A stretch of DNA of 64,000 nt from Solibacillus merdavium (lineage in GTDB: Bacteria; Bacillota; Bacilli; Bacillales_A; Planococcaceae), in assembly GCF_014836935.1 (NCBI RefSeq), contig NZ_JACSPW010000001.1:372001-436000 (forward strand), read 5' to 3'. Both the position numbers and the translations under genes were made by a program. The notes under the pieces were generated by a model. That model did no database searches. It was not told the origin of the DNA and saw nothing but the letters and a program-made list of their open reading frames with translations. Each line of letters opens with the position of its first letter. Position 1 is the first letter of the stretch. This document shows positions 29,631 through 38,781 of this stretch, one piece after another.

Positions 29631-30542
29631 ATGAACGGTATTTTGCCATTATGGAAAGAGCGCGGCATGACAAGTCATGACTGCGTGTTTAAATTACGAA
29701 AAATATTAAAGACAAAAAAGGTAGGACATACAGGGACACTGGATCCAGGTGTTGAAGGTGTTTTACCAATTTGCATAGGCCAGGCTACAAGAATTGCAGA
29801 ATATTTAACTGATGCAGGCAAAACGTATGAAGCGGTCGTTTCAATCGGACGTACGACTACAACAGAAGATGCAGAAGGGGAAACTGTCGAACAAAACAGC
29901 GATGTTAAATCCTTCTCGCGTGCTGATATTTTACAGGCACTTACAACGTTAACGGGAGAAATCGAACAGACGCCTCCAATGTTCTCGGCTGTAAAAGTAA
30001 ACGGGAAAAAGCTTTATGAATATGCGCGGGCAGGTCAGACGGTAGAGCGCCCAACACGTAAAATTAAAATATATGAGCTGGAATTATTAGATGATGCCGA
30101 AAAATTTGAGGGAGAAGAAGTGACATTCCAGGTCCGCATTAAATGTTCAAAAGGCACTTACATTCGAACATTAGCCGTTCAAATTGGGGAAGCATTAGGC
30201 TACCCGGCACATATGCATGAACTTGTTCGTACTGCTTCAGGTACATTTACAAAGGACAATTGTTTCACTTTAGCACAAATCGCTGAAATGATGGAATCCG
30301 GAGAACAGGGGAAATTTTTACTGCCTGTTGAATATGCCTTGTCGGATTATCCCTTTATTGAAATTACGGCTGATATTGAAAAACAAATTTTCAATGGACA
30401 AGTTCTCCCAATGCATGCATTATTAAAAGAACATGATAAAATTGTGTATGGTGTAGAGGGACGAGCATTTGCGGTTTATATCGCCCATCCGACTAAACAA
30501 GGGCAAATGAAGCCAGATAAAATGTTCCCCGAAATTAATTAG
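29631..30542 (+). CDS. truB: tRNA pseudouridine(55) synthase TruB
   Basis: Converts U55 of tRNAs to pseudouridine. It has 303 residues, with HDCVFKLRKILKTKKVGH and the catalytic Asp in GTLDPGVEGVLPI, followed by GKTYEA and the conserved KCSKGTYIRTL. A C-terminal PUA-like extension is present. The start ATG has AAAGGAGCAAG upstream. ribF follows after 10 bases, as in B. subtilis. Confidence 0.96.
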   Translation: MNGILPLWKERGMTSHDCVFKLRKILKTKKVGHTGTLDPGVEGVLPICIGQATRIAEYLTDAGKTYEAVVSIGRTTTTEDAEGETVEQNSDVKSFSRADILQALTTLTGEIEQTPPMFSAVKVNGKKLYEYARAGQTVERPTRKIKIYELELLDDAEKFEGEEVTFQVRIKCSKGTYIRTLAVQIGEALGYPAHMHELVRTASGTFTKDNCFTLAQIAEMMESGEQGKFLLPVEYALSDYPFIEITADIEKQIFNGQVLPMHALLKEHDKIVYGVEGRAFAVYIAHPTKQGQMKPDKMFPEIN

Positions 30543-30552
30543 GAGGCACATA

Positions 30553-31500
30553 ATGAACGTTATTCATTTAAAATACCCCCATCAATTAGCTCAAAAAGGA
30601 AAACAGCCCTATTCATTGGCAATCGGTTTTTTTGATGGGGTACATAAAGGGCATCAAGCGGTTATTGAGGCTGCAAAACAAAAAGCAGAAGAACTAAATA
30701 TTAAAAGTGCTGTCATGACATTTGATCCACATCCATCAATCGTATTAGGTGGACGCAATGAAAAGGTGTTTTATATTACGCCACTTTCACAAAAGTTGGA
30801 TACGCTGGAAAAACTAAATGTCGATACTGTATTTGTTGTGAATTTCACATCAGATTTTGCGAAGCTAACACCTGAACAATTTATCGAGTATTTTATTATT
30901 GATTTAAACGTTTTGCATGTTACTGCAGGCTTTGATTTCTCATTTGGAGCATTCGGAAAAGGGAATATGGAGCTTATGGCACAATTATCAAACGGTAAAT
31001 ACGGTGTGACAGTTATTGATAAGCTTTCAGATATTGAAGAAAAAATAAGTTCTACGCGTATTCGAAAAGCGTTACAAGACGGTGAGATGGAGCAAGTTCG
31101 TAACTTATTGGGGCGTGCATTTGAAGTTCCAGGTATTGTTGTCCATGGGGATAAGCGCGGACGTACGATGGGATTCCCTACAGCAAATGTGCAGGCAATG
31201 GAAGGATGTTACATACCAGCTACTGGTGTCTATGCAGTAAAAATTTTAGTGCAAAATGAGTGGTATAAAGGTGTATGCAATGTTGGCTATAAACCGACTT
31301 TCCACAATCCGGACGAAAAGCGACTATCCATCGAAGTGCATATTTTGGATTTTGATAAAAATATTTACGGTGAAGAGGTAATCGTAGGCTGGTATAAACG
31401 TATTCGCAGTGAACGGAAATTCAACGGAATAGAAGCTTTAATTGAGCAAATCGAAATGGATAAACAACAAGCAATCGCCTATTTTGAAGAACTGCGCTAA
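30553..31500 (+). CDS. ribF: Bifunctional riboflavin kinase / FAD synthetase
   Basis: Makes FMN and FAD from riboflavin. It has 315 residues: the N-terminal nucleotidyltransferase domain has GFFDGVHKGHQAV and the ISSTRIRKAL segment, and the C-terminal kinase domain has GDKRGRTMGFPTANV and GVYAV. It is co-transcribed with truB (10-base gap, ribosome-binding site TAGGAGGCA). Called ribC in B. subtilis. Confidence 0.96.
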   Translation: MNVIHLKYPHQLAQKGKQPYSLAIGFFDGVHKGHQAVIEAAKQKAEELNIKSAVMTFDPHPSIVLGGRNEKVFYITPLSQKLDTLEKLNVDTVFVVNFTSDFAKLTPEQFIEYFIIDLNVLHVTAGFDFSFGAFGKGNMELMAQLSNGKYGVTVIDKLSDIEEKISSTRIRKALQDGEMEQVRNLLGRAFEVPGIVVHGDKRGRTMGFPTANVQAMEGCYIPATGVYAVKILVQNEWYKGVCNVGYKPTFHNPDEKRLSIEVHILDFDKNIYGEEVIVGWYKRIRSERKFNGIEALIEQIEMDKQQAIAYFEELR

Positions 31501-31504
31501 ATAG

Positions 31505-31534
31505 TTGCACACATATAAAGAACTATGGTACTAT
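31505..31534 (+). promoter_or_regulatory. Probable SigA promoter of rpsO
   Basis: TTGCAC, an 18-base spacer and TACTAT with an extended-10 TGG. About 100 bases of leader follow, with a small hairpin TACGA/TCGTA; it may be an S15 autoregulatory leader, but the known structure was not confirmed. Confidence 0.5.
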
Positions 31535-31637
31535 TCATAAGTACGAAACTCTCGTATGAACCTTAGCTCGGCTTTCACGCAACTCCAGCGATTGCTGTGC
31601 TATTGGGGATATTTTATTTATTAGGAGGTCATTTTAA

Positions 31638-31907
31638 ATGGCAATTACACAACAACGTAAAAACGAAATTATCGCTGAGTACCGCGTGCACGAAACAGAT
31701 ACTGGTTCTCCAGAAGTACAAGTAGCTGTATTAACTGCAGAAATCAACGCTTTAAACGCTCACTTAGCTACTCACAAGAAAGATTTCCACTCTCAACGTG
31801 GTCTTCTTAAAATGGTAGGTAAACGTCGTCATTTATTAAAATATTTACGTGAAAACGATGTAGCTCGTTACCGTGAATTAATTACTAAACTTGGATTACG
31901 TCGCTAA
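31638..31907 (+). CDS. rpsO: 30S ribosomal protein S15
   Basis: An 89-residue primary rRNA-binding protein of the 30S platform. The S15 signature is clear: [21 protein letters not shown], then H[18 protein letters not shown] and [17 protein letters not shown]. The ribosome-binding site is TTAGGAGGTC. It lies upstream of pnp, the conserved arrangement, with a terminator and a palindromic element between. Confidence 0.98.
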   Translation: MAITQQRKNEIIAEYRVHETDTGSPEVQVAVLTAEINALNAHLATHKKDFHSQRGLLKMVGKRRHLLKYLRENDVARYRELITKLGLRR

Positions 31908-31918
31908 TCTGACAATAT

Positions 31919-31944
31919 AAAAAGCGGGATTTTTCCCGCTTTTT
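31919..31944 (+). terminator. Rho-independent terminator after rpsO
   Basis: Perfect stem AAAAAGCGGG / CCCGCTTTTT around ATTTTT. Confidence 0.88.
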
Positions 31945-31966
31945 ATTATGTTTTGAAATCAGTCAG

Positions 31967-32051
31967 CTTTCCATAACAATGGTGCGATGTTTAACTTCTT
32001 TGAGCAGGTGTATAAACGCCTGTTGAAAGAAGTTAAACCATTGCTGGAAAG
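31967..32051. repeat. Large palindromic element E2 between rpsO and pnp
   Basis: Nested arms CTTTCC/GGAAAG, CAATGG/CCATTG and GTTTAACTTCTTT/AAAGAAGTTAAAC around an inner CAGG-GT ... AC-CCTG stem. The inner arms align base by base with those of the 50-bp palindrome at 23612-23661, and several substitutions occur in both arms so that pairing is kept. Confidence 0.78.
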
Positions 32052-32113
32052 TTTAAAATAATGATTAAATTTATATAAATTTAATCAAAAAATTTAGCAT
32101 AGAAAACGCTTTT

Positions 32114-32141
32114 TTGATACACTTACTATGGTACATAAAAT
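32114..32141 (+). promoter_or_regulatory. Probable SigA promoter of pnp
   Basis: TTGATA, a 16-base spacer and TAAAAT, 38 bases before the pnp ATG. Confidence 0.55.
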
Positions 32142-32179
32142 GATACGTAGAGTGTTTCAATAAGAAAGGGGTTCAATTA

Positions 32180-34294
32180 ATGAACGAAAAAAAAGTCTTT
32201 TCGTATGAATGGGCAGGTCGTCCACTCGTAGTAGAAGTAGGTCAGTTAGCAAAACAAGCAAATGGTGCGGCAATGGTACGCTATGGCGAAACAGCAGTGT
32301 TAGCTACAGCAACAATGTCTAAACAACCAAAGCCATTAGATTTCTTCCCGTTAACAGTTAACTTTGAAGAACGTCTATACGCAGCAGGAAAAATCCCAGG
32401 CGGTTTCATTAAACGTGAAGGACGTCCATCAGAAGCGGCAGTATTAACTTCTCGCTTAATCGACCGTCCAATCCGTCCAATGTTCCCGGATGGTTTCCGT
32501 AATGAAGTACAATCAATTTTAATGGTTATGTCAAATGATTCAGATTGCCCAGCAGATGTAGCGGCAATGTTTGGTTCTTCATTATCATTAGCTATTTCGG
32601 ATATTCCATTCGATGGACCAATCGCTGGTGTTCATGTAGGCTATATCGACGGTAAATTCGTTGTGAATCCTACAGTGGAACAAGCAGCAAAATCGACTGT
32701 TCACTTAACAGTAGCAGGTAATAAAGATGCGGTTAACATGGTAGAAGCAGGTGCTTTAGAAGTAACTGAAGACATCATGCTTGAAGCAATTATGTTTGGC
32801 CATGAAGAAATCAAAAAGTTAATTGCCTTCCAAGAGCAAATTATTGCTGAAGTAGGTAAAGAAAAATTAGAAGTAACATTATATGAACTAGATGCAGACT
32901 TAACAGTAGCGATTAAAGCTGAATGTGAAGCTGATATGAATACAGCGATCCAAACAGTGGACAAGCAATTACGTGAAGAAAATATTACAGCTGTAAAAAC
33001 ACGTATTATCGAAGGATATGAAGCTCAAGAAGCTGATGATGCGACGATGAAGCAAGTTAAGGCTATTTTAGATAAAATGGTAAAAGATGAAGTGCGTCGT
33101 TTAATTACAGAAGACAAAGTTCGTCCGGATGGTCGTAAGCAAGATGAAATCCGTCCACTTTCTTCTGAAGTTGATTTATTGCCACGTGCCCACGGTTCAG
33201 CTTTATTCACACGTGGACAAACGCAGGCATTATCAATTTGTACATTAGGTGCTTTAGGTGATGTACAAATTATTGACGGCATAGGTATTGAAGATTCAAA
33301 ACGTTGGATGCACCATTACAACTTCCCACAATTCTCAGTTGGGGAAACAGGTCGATACGGTAGCCCAGGTCGTCGTGAAATCGGTCACGGTGCATTAGGT
33401 GAGCGTGCGATTTTAGCAGTAATGCCATCAGAAGAAGAATTCCCGTATGCAATTCGTTGTGTATCGGAAGTATTAGAATCAAACGGTTCTACTTCTCAAG
33501 CATCGATTTGTGCTTCTACAATGGCACTTATGGCTGCCGGCGTTCCAATTAAAGCACCAGTTGCAGGTATTGCAATGGGTCTTGTTAAAAAAGGCGAGCA
33601 CTATACAGTATTATCAGATATCCAAGGTATGGAAGACCACCTTGGTGACATGGACTTTAAAGTGGCAGGTACAGCTAAAGGTGTAACAGCACTTCAAATG
33701 GACATTAAAATCGATGGTCTATCTCGTAATATTTTAGAAGAAGCATTAACTCAAGCGAAAATCGGTCGTTTGCACATTTTAGATCATATGATGTCAACGA
33801 TTTCTGATTCTCGTACTTCATTATCACAATATGCACCAAAAATCGTTTCAATCAAAATTAACCCTGACAAAATCCGTGACGTAATCGGACCGGGTGGTAA
33901 AGTAATCAATAAAATTATTGATGAAACAGGCGTTAAAATTGATACAGAACAAGACGGCACAATCTACATCGCTTCAGCAGATGAAGCAATGATTAACCGT
34001 GCAAAAGAAATGATCGAATCAATCGTACGTGAAGCTAAAGTAGGCGAGTACTACTTATCAACAGTAAAACGTATTGAAAAATTTGGTGCATTCTGTGAAA
34101 TCTTCCCAGGTAAAGACGGCTTACTACACATTTCGGAAATTCAGGAAGAACGTACGAAAGAAGTAGAAGACGTATTAAAACTAGGCGATGAATTACTTGT
34201 GAAGTGTATTGAAATTGACAAGCAAGGTCGCGTAAACTTATCACGCAAAGTAGTTATTAAAGAAGAAAAAGAGCGCGCAGAACAAGGGAAATAA
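32180..34294 (+). CDS. pnp: Polynucleotide phosphorylase
   Basis: 3'-5' phosphorolytic exoribonuclease, the main 3' RNA decay enzyme. It has 704 residues: two RNase PH domains (the first with [20 protein letters not shown], the second with [23 protein letters not shown] sequence), a KH domain near 565 ([14 protein letters not shown]) and an S1 domain at the C-terminus ([11 protein letters not shown]). The normal position is after rpsO. A terminator follows. Confidence 0.97.
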   Translation: MNEKKVFSYEWAGRPLVVEVGQLAKQANGAAMVRYGETAVLATATMSKQPKPLDFFPLTVNFEERLYAAGKIPGGFIKREGRPSEAAVLTSRLIDRPIRPMFPDGFRNEVQSILMVMSNDSDCPADVAAMFGSSLSLAISDIPFDGPIAGVHVGYIDGKFVVNPTVEQAAKSTVHLTVAGNKDAVNMVEAGALEVTEDIMLEAIMFGHEEIKKLIAFQEQIIAEVGKEKLEVTLYELDADLTVAIKAECEADMNTAIQTVDKQLREENITAVKTRIIEGYEAQEADDATMKQVKAILDKMVKDEVRRLITEDKVRPDGRKQDEIRPLSSEVDLLPRAHGSALFTRGQTQALSICTLGALGDVQIIDGIGIEDSKRWMHHYNFPQFSVGETGRYGSPGRREIGHGALGERAILAVMPSEEEFPYAIRCVSEVLESNGSTSQASICASTMALMAAGVPIKAPVAGIAMGLVKKGEHYTVLSDIQGMEDHLGDMDFKVAGTAKGVTALQMDIKIDGLSRNILEEALTQAKIGRLHILDHMMSTISDSRTSLSQYAPKIVSIKINPDKIRDVIGPGGKVINKIIDETGVKIDTEQDGTIYIASADEAMINRAKEMIESIVREAKVGEYYLSTVKRIEKFGAFCEIFPGKDGLLHISEIQEERTKEVEDVLKLGDELLVKCIEIDKQGRVNLSRKVVIKEEKERAEQGK

Positions 34295-34321
34295 TTAATT
34301 CCAAGCGCTTTTAACAAGATG

Positions 34322-34359
34322 AAAAGGGAGGTTGTACACTATTGTACAGCCTCTTTTTT
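34322..34359 (+). terminator. Rho-independent terminator after pnp
   Basis: Long imperfect stem AAAAGGGAGGTTGTACA pairing with TGTACAGCCTCTTTTTT across a CTAT loop. It lies upstream of the true mlpA start. Confidence 0.82.
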
Positions 34360-34402
34360 AAATAAGATGATTAATAAGAGCCGAATTAAAGGAGAAAATT
34401 TT

Positions 34403-35629
34403 ATGGTACAAGTAATTACAGCAAAAAATGGTGTGCGCATTGTGACAGAGCAGATGCCTCATGTCAGATCTTTATCGGTCGGAATATGGGTCAATGCAGG
34501 CTCACGCTATGAAATGAAAGAAGAAAATGGGATTACCCATTTTATCGAGCATATGCTATTTAAGGGAACAAAAAACCGGACAGCCCGTCAAATTGCCGAA
34601 GAATTTGACCGTATTGGTGGGGAGATTAATGCCTTCACGTCAAAAGAGCATACGTGCTATTATGCAAAAGTGCTGGACCATCATGGGGAGCTGGCAGTTG
34701 ATATTTTAGCCGATATGTTTTTTAATTCCTTATTTACGCAGGAAGACATCGAGCGGGAACGACAAGTTGTGCTAGAAGAAATTTATATGAGTGAAGACGA
34801 TCCAGCTGATGATGTACATGAAAAATTATGGGGAGTAATGTTCCCTGAAGATGCGTTAGGGCGACCAATTTTAGGAACACCCGAAACGTTGGCAACATTT
34901 GACGAAAAGATGATTCGCGGATATATGGCGAAACATTACGGTCCTCAAAATGTTGTCATTTCGATTGCTGGTAATATTGAAAAAGATTTATTGGAAAAAG
35001 TAGAAGCTTTATTTGGAAACTATGAAGCAAGCTCGGAATCGATTGTTTCCAAGCCTTCTTATCCTACATTTATACCAGGTGAAATTGAAAAAGTAAGAGA
35101 TACAGAACAGGCACATATCGCCATTTCATTTCCCGCGATTTCTGTAAAAGATCCAAAAATGTACAGCTTTATTGCACTGAACAATATTATTGGCGGTAAT
35201 ATGAGCTCTCGTCTATTCCAGGAAGTACGGGAAGAGCGCGGACTGGCGTATTCCGTATTCAGCTATCAGTCAAGTTTTGAGGATGTTGGAACATTTACAA
35301 TTTATGCTTCAGCTTCCAAACAAAACTTGGATGCGTTAAAGCAGCAAATAGATCAAACTTTATTTGATCTCGTAACAGGCGGGATAACGGAAGTTGAACT
35401 TGATAATGCAAAGGAACAACTAAAAGGCGGCTTCGTATTAGGCCTTGAAGGAACCGAAGACTTTATGAACCGTAACGGGGTTAATGAGCTTATTCATCAA
35501 AACCATCGTACTGTTGATGAAGTATTGGAAAAAATTGATGCAATCTCAATGGAAACCATCGATGAGCTCATTACACAAATTTTATTAACCGAGCCCGCGA
35601 TTGCCATTATCGGACCGGAAAACGAATAA
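34403..35629 (+). CDS. mlpA: M16 family zinc metallopeptidase (MlpA/YmxG type)
   Basis: A 408-residue processing-peptidase-like protein with the inverted zinc motif HFIEH at residues 46-50 and a downstream glutamate in VVLEEIYMSEDDP, so it should be catalytically active. The start is ATG 34403 behind AAAGGAGAAA; the frame extends upstream through the pnp terminator but that part is not coding. The position after pnp matches B. subtilis ymxG/mlpA. Its cellular substrate is not evident here. Confidence 0.93.
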   Translation: MVQVITAKNGVRIVTEQMPHVRSLSVGIWVNAGSRYEMKEENGITHFIEHMLFKGTKNRTARQIAEEFDRIGGEINAFTSKEHTCYYAKVLDHHGELAVDILADMFFNSLFTQEDIERERQVVLEEIYMSEDDPADDVHEKLWGVMFPEDALGRPILGTPETLATFDEKMIRGYMAKHYGPQNVVISIAGNIEKDLLEKVEALFGNYEASSESIVSKPSYPTFIPGEIEKVRDTEQAHIAISFPAISVKDPKMYSFIALNNIIGGNMSSRLFQEVREERGLAYSVFSYQSSFEDVGTFTIYASASKQNLDALKQQIDQTLFDLVTGGITEVELDNAKEQLKGGFVLGLEGTEDFMNRNGVNELIHQNHRTVDEVLEKIDAISMETIDELITQILLTEPAIAIIGPENE

Positions 35630-35632
35630 AAG

Positions 35633-35673
35633 AAAGGACAGCGCAGCTAACATTTAGCAAGCGCTGTCCTTTT
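35633..35673. terminator. Bidirectional terminator between converging genes
   Basis: Stem AAAGGACAGCGC / GCGCTGTCCTTT with a 16-base loop between the ends of mlpA (plus) and the minus-strand permease gene, with T-rich ends in both directions. Confidence 0.82.
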
Positions 35674-36292
35674 AAAATTCAGCTGTCTTAAATTTTGTTA
35701 CGGCTGTTTTATAGTATTGATAGTAAACAATTAACCCAATAATCGGCAAGAAGATTGCCCCCATTAGTTTGATGTCCATAATACTAAATATAAGCATGAT
35801 GAAGAAATGCACAATAGTAAAGATGAACAAATAACCGATAATGGACCAAATTGAAATACTTTTCGTACCCTGTGAAGGATTGCTTAAATAGTTTTTCAGC
35901 ATCGAACCAATAGAAGCAATTCCTGCAGTAAAGAAGATGACGATAAATGATAATTCAAAGGCCTCTATTTGATTATCCGAATATATAATCGTTTGATAAA
36001 TTCCAATAGGAAGCAGAATGATAAGTATCTGTAGTAAACTGAAAATAAATAAACTTTTCACAAAGTCTTTAGGCGCAATCGGCATTACCCGAAACTTTCT
36101 TATGAAGTGGTTTTCGAGTAAATAACTAATACTTAATACGGGCGTTAAGCTTATAAAATATATTGTCACAAAACCTAAATTAATTTCTCTAAGGATAACC
36201 CACTGAATTGCTATGAGCCCTATAATGAATAAAAATGCGGTAAAGAGTAGCTTTCGTGATAAATAAAAATGTATTTTTAACAGTGAAATCAT
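35672..36292 (-). CDS. ABC transporter permease-like membrane protein (second of pair)
   Basis: Family not recognised. A 206-residue hydrophobic protein with about six predicted membrane segments and a short positively charged tail, without catalytic motifs. It overlaps the preceding membrane gene by four bases and is the last gene of a minus-strand operon with an ABC ATPase and a GntR regulator, so it is most likely one half of the transporter's membrane domain (ABC-2-like). Substrate unknown. Confidence 0.75.
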   Translation of the reverse strand: MISLLKIHFYLSRKLLFTAFLFIIGLIAIQWVILREINLGFVTIYFISLTPVLSISYLLENHFIRKFRVMPIAPKDFVKSLFIFSLLQILIILLPIGIYQTIIYSDNQIEAFELSFIVIFFTAGIASIGSMLKNYLSNPSQGTKSISIWSIIGYLFIFTIVHFFIMLIFSIMDIKLMGAIFLPIIGLIVYYQYYKTAVTKFKTAEF

Positions 36293-36885
36293 GTGACGTC
36301 CCTCCTGTTTTCACGAAAATAAGTGATGCTTGCTGCGATGATAATAAGTACTAGTGAACTAAAGAATAATAGTATGCTGTGAAATGTTGAAAGCCTAATA
36401 ATCAAGGATATTAATTGTGTAAAAGCTAACGGGATAAAAAACATGGAAAGGTTAACGTAATACCCATATTTGATACGGCGTAACAGCAGGAAAATACTAA
36501 TTATTAAAAAGCTGATAACAATGCTTAACAAAATTTGTTTGGCAGAAGGAAGTACAAGCTGCTGCTCTAGTAAAGTTTGAATAACCGAAGTTACTACGAT
36601 TGTATAAAGTATATAGTACAAGGCGTACCGACCGATAAAAGAAATATCCACAATGAAAAACGTCTTTTTTGAAATAGGAAATAAACTTGTCATGACGAGC
36701 TGGCTTTCGCGTAAATCCAAATAAGTTGCACACAGCACCGTTATGCTGATAGAAAGAATAAAATAGGCAGCGAATTCGCCACCTTCAAATAATAGAGGGA
36801 GCGCGAAAAATGATGCCACAAGTGGTGTAAACAAAATCCATGCAGACAACTCTTGTTCATAATAACGGAAAAGCATCTGTTTCAT
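36289..36885 (-). CDS. ABC transporter permease-like membrane protein (first of pair)
   Basis: A 198-residue protein with about six hydrophobic segments, overlapping its neighbours on both sides by four bases (ATGA-type junctions). It is encoded directly after the ABC ATPase. The pair of small membrane proteins plus ATPase plus GntR regulator resembles ytr/yhc-type exporter operons that respond to envelope stress, but the sequences are divergent and the substrate cannot be stated. Confidence 0.75.
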   Translation of the reverse strand: MKQMLFRYYEQELSAWILFTPLVASFFALPLLFEGGEFAAYFILSISITVLCATYLDLRESQLVMTSLFPISKKTFFIVDISFIGRYALYYILYTIVVTSVIQTLLEQQLVLPSAKQILLSIVISFLIISIFLLLRRIKYGYYVNLSMFFIPLAFTQLISLIIRLSTFHSILLFFSSLVLIIIAASITYFRENRRDVT

Positions 36886-37733
36886 CGTTGTCGCCCCTTT
36901 ACGAAAAACAGCATCAGATCATCAATCGTCGGTTTTTGCAGTTCAATAACAGGGTTCACAAATTCACGCATAACTAAGTACTCGACTCCAAATAAATAAT
37001 CCCGTTTACCGACAATCGAATGATTCGGAATTACTTTCGCTTCTTCAAGTGATCCTTTCCAAATCCCATAGCCGTACAGCAAATCGTCTTTGTTTTCACT
37101 AAACAGAATTTCGCCTTCATGAATAAATGTAATCGTATCCGCAATTTTCTCTAAATCAGTTGTATTATGAGAAGAAAACAGTATCGCATGGTCTTCCTGT
37201 TCCATAAAGTTTTGTAGCATACCCAGCACTTCATCGCGTACAATCGGATCAAGTCCGGCCGTTGGTTCATCCAACAGTAAAAGTTTCGGTCGATGTGCCA
37301 ATGCCAATGATAGAGCTAGCTTCATTTTAGTTCCTTTGGACATCGTTTTGATTTTGTCGTATTTTTGTACATCTAGCTGTTCTAGTAAATCATTAAAATA
37401 AGGACGATCCCAGGTAGGGTACACATTGCCGTAAAGTACATCTAATTCTTTAGTAGTAAAGTTTTCAGGTACGTGCAGTTCATCAAACACTACCCCGATT
37501 TGAGCCTTTAACTCCACTTCGTGCGCAATATGGTCCTTTCCGAACAGGAGAATATCGCCCTCTATTTTTTTGAGTAAATTTAATATGACTTTTATTGTCG
37601 TAGATTTCCCCGCACCATTTTGCCCGATAAAACCTGCAATCGTTCCGCTTTCAACAGTAAAGGATATATTATTTAACCGGAAATTCTTGAATTGTTTCGA
37701 TACATTTTTTACTTCAATTGCATTCATCGTCAT
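36882..37733 (-). CDS. ABC transporter ATP-binding protein (YtrB-like)
   Basis: A 283-residue ABC ATPase. Walker A is GQNGAGKSTT, the signature is MSKGTKMKLALSLAL (divergent from LSGGQ, as in the YtrB/CcmA type), Walker B is LLLLDEPTAGLDP, and the switch His is in LFSSHNTTDLE. A C-terminal extension of about 70 residues follows the ATPase core. The start overlaps the end of the GntR gene. It probably energises the two downstream membrane proteins. Confidence 0.9.
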   Translation of the reverse strand: MTMNAIEVKNVSKQFKNFRLNNISFTVESGTIAGFIGQNGAGKSTTIKVILNLLKKIEGDILLFGKDHIAHEVELKAQIGVVFDELHVPENFTTKELDVLYGNVYPTWDRPYFNDLLEQLDVQKYDKIKTMSKGTKMKLALSLALAHRPKLLLLDEPTAGLDPIVRDEVLGMLQNFMEQEDHAILFSSHNTTDLEKIADTITFIHEGEILFSENKDDLLYGYGIWKGSLEEAKVIPNHSIVGKRDYLFGVEYLVMREFVNPVIELQKPTIDDLMLFFVKGRQR

Positions 37734-38101
37734 TCCTCCAATAGTAAATCGAGTAAGTCATGCAGTTCCTGTTTTTGCACATTTGCCGTTCTTGCAATGG
37801 ATACTGCTTTAGTAAAATGAATTTCAATCTGACGAATTAGCTCTTCGCGCAAAAAATCCTGATTGCGCTCGGATACATAGCTACCTTTGCCGGCAATGGT
37901 TTCAATAAATCCATCCCGTTCTAAATCTGCATACGCCCGCTTTGTCGTCATTACACTAATTTTCAGTTCTTTCGCCAATGCTCTTATAGAAGGAAGGGAA
38001 TCCCCTGTTACAAGAACACCAGTCAATATAGCCTGTTTTAACTGGTCGGTAATTTGCTCATAAATCGGCTTGTCGCTATTATTACTTAATTTGATTATCA
38101 C
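37730..38101 (-). CDS. GntR family regulator, YtrA subfamily
   Basis: A winged-helix regulator of about 120 residues with DKPIYEQITDQLKQAI and the recognition region LPSIRALAKELKISVMTTKRAY, followed by a short C-terminal dimerisation tail and no ligand domain, as in YtrA/YhcF. The start is uncertain: GTG 38101 has AGGTGG 8 bases upstream; GTG codons at 38113 and 38110 are in frame but overlap that site. It is first in the ABC operon; a 27-bp palindrome over the promoter is its likely operator. Confidence 0.88.
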   Translation of the reverse strand: MIIKLSNNSDKPIYEQITDQLKQAILTGVLVTGDSLPSIRALAKELKISVMTTKRAYADLERDGFIETIAGKGSYVSERNQDFLREELIRQIEIHFTKAVSIARTANVQKQELHDLLDLLLEE

Positions 38102-38122
38102 TGTTTTCACCACCTAATGTAA

Positions 38123-38149
38123 AACTGTATATGTACAGTATATACAGTT
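38123..38149. promoter_or_regulatory. Probable GntR operator
   Basis: Perfect 10-bp inverted repeat AACTGTATAT / ATATACAGTT separated by 7 bases (GTACAGT), with ACTGTA/TACAGT sub-palindromes inside. It covers the -10 of the minus-strand promoter, the expected place for autorepression by the YtrA-type regulator. Confidence 0.72.
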
Positions 38150-38165
38150 ATTCGATGTGTGTCTA
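38137..38165 (-). promoter_or_regulatory. SigA promoter of the GntR/ABC operon
   Basis: On the minus strand: TAGACA (38165-38160), a 17-base spacer, and TATACT (38142-38137). The -10 lies within the palindromic operator. Confidence 0.68.
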
Positions 38166-38195
38166 CTGAAAAGTTAGAAAAATTTGGATGTACTG

Positions 38196-38385
38196 AAATA
38201 AGTGGAAATTTTACCCTTATTTTAAAAATTACTTATTTTTATAGGAAGATAAGGGAATAGATTTCCGTTATCCTTCGAAAAATTAATTTTTTTCATTGAT
38301 ATTTACTCAATAAGGGAAATTTCTACCGCTATTTCAGCTGTTTTTAATGAGATTTATCAAATAAGGGAAATTCTTACCTCTATTT
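38196..38385 (-). repeat. Four-palindrome 190-bp element, copy C (inverted)
   Basis: Units at 38196-38222, 38248-38273, 38309-38334 and 38359-38385. The spacer sequences match copies A and B only when C is reverse-complemented (for example TTATTTGATAAAT after the first unit and AATTTTTCG before the third). It lies between the divergent GntR operon and ymxH and fills most of this 400-base gap. Confidence 0.8.
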
Positions 38386-38508
38386 TTACAAAGCAAATAC
38401 CTAGTAAATCTGGAGTCACCGCCGTTTAAACTTAATATGAGAACCATTTCACTTCTAACTGACTTGATGCATATAGTAATGGTAGGCTCTTACAAGAGGA
38501 GGGATACA

Positions 38509-38781
38509 ATGCTTTTATCAGAGCTCGCTGAGAAAGAATTGATCGAAATGGAGAACGGGGTTCGTTATGGCTTTTTAGCAGAGACCGAATGTATTTTCGA
38601 TGCAAAAACAGGGAAAATTACAGGCTTTGAAATGCCGCCACAAATGGTGAAAATGCCATTTCAAAAGAAAAAGCCGGGTATGGTGAAGTATATTCCTTGG
38701 GAAGAAATTATTTTGATTGGCGAAGATCGGGTATTATTTCAAAAAACAACATCAACTTTAAAGCATGCAAATGATGAATGA
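38509..38781 (+). CDS. ymxH: YlmC/YmxH family PRC-barrel sporulation protein
   Basis: A 90-residue PRC-barrel-like protein: MLLSELAEKELIEMENGVRY, GFLAETECIFDAKTGKITGF, then VKYIPWEEIILIGEDRVLF. This is the YlmC/YmxH family found next to dipicolinate synthase genes in spore formers. The start is ATG 38509 behind AGAGGAGGGA; the in-frame extension upstream has no support. It overlaps dpaA by 17 bases. The molecular role is unknown. Confidence 0.9.
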   Translation: MLLSELAEKELIEMENGVRYGFLAETECIFDAKTGKITGFEMPPQMVKMPFQKKKPGMVKYIPWEEIILIGEDRVLFQKTTSTLKHANDE

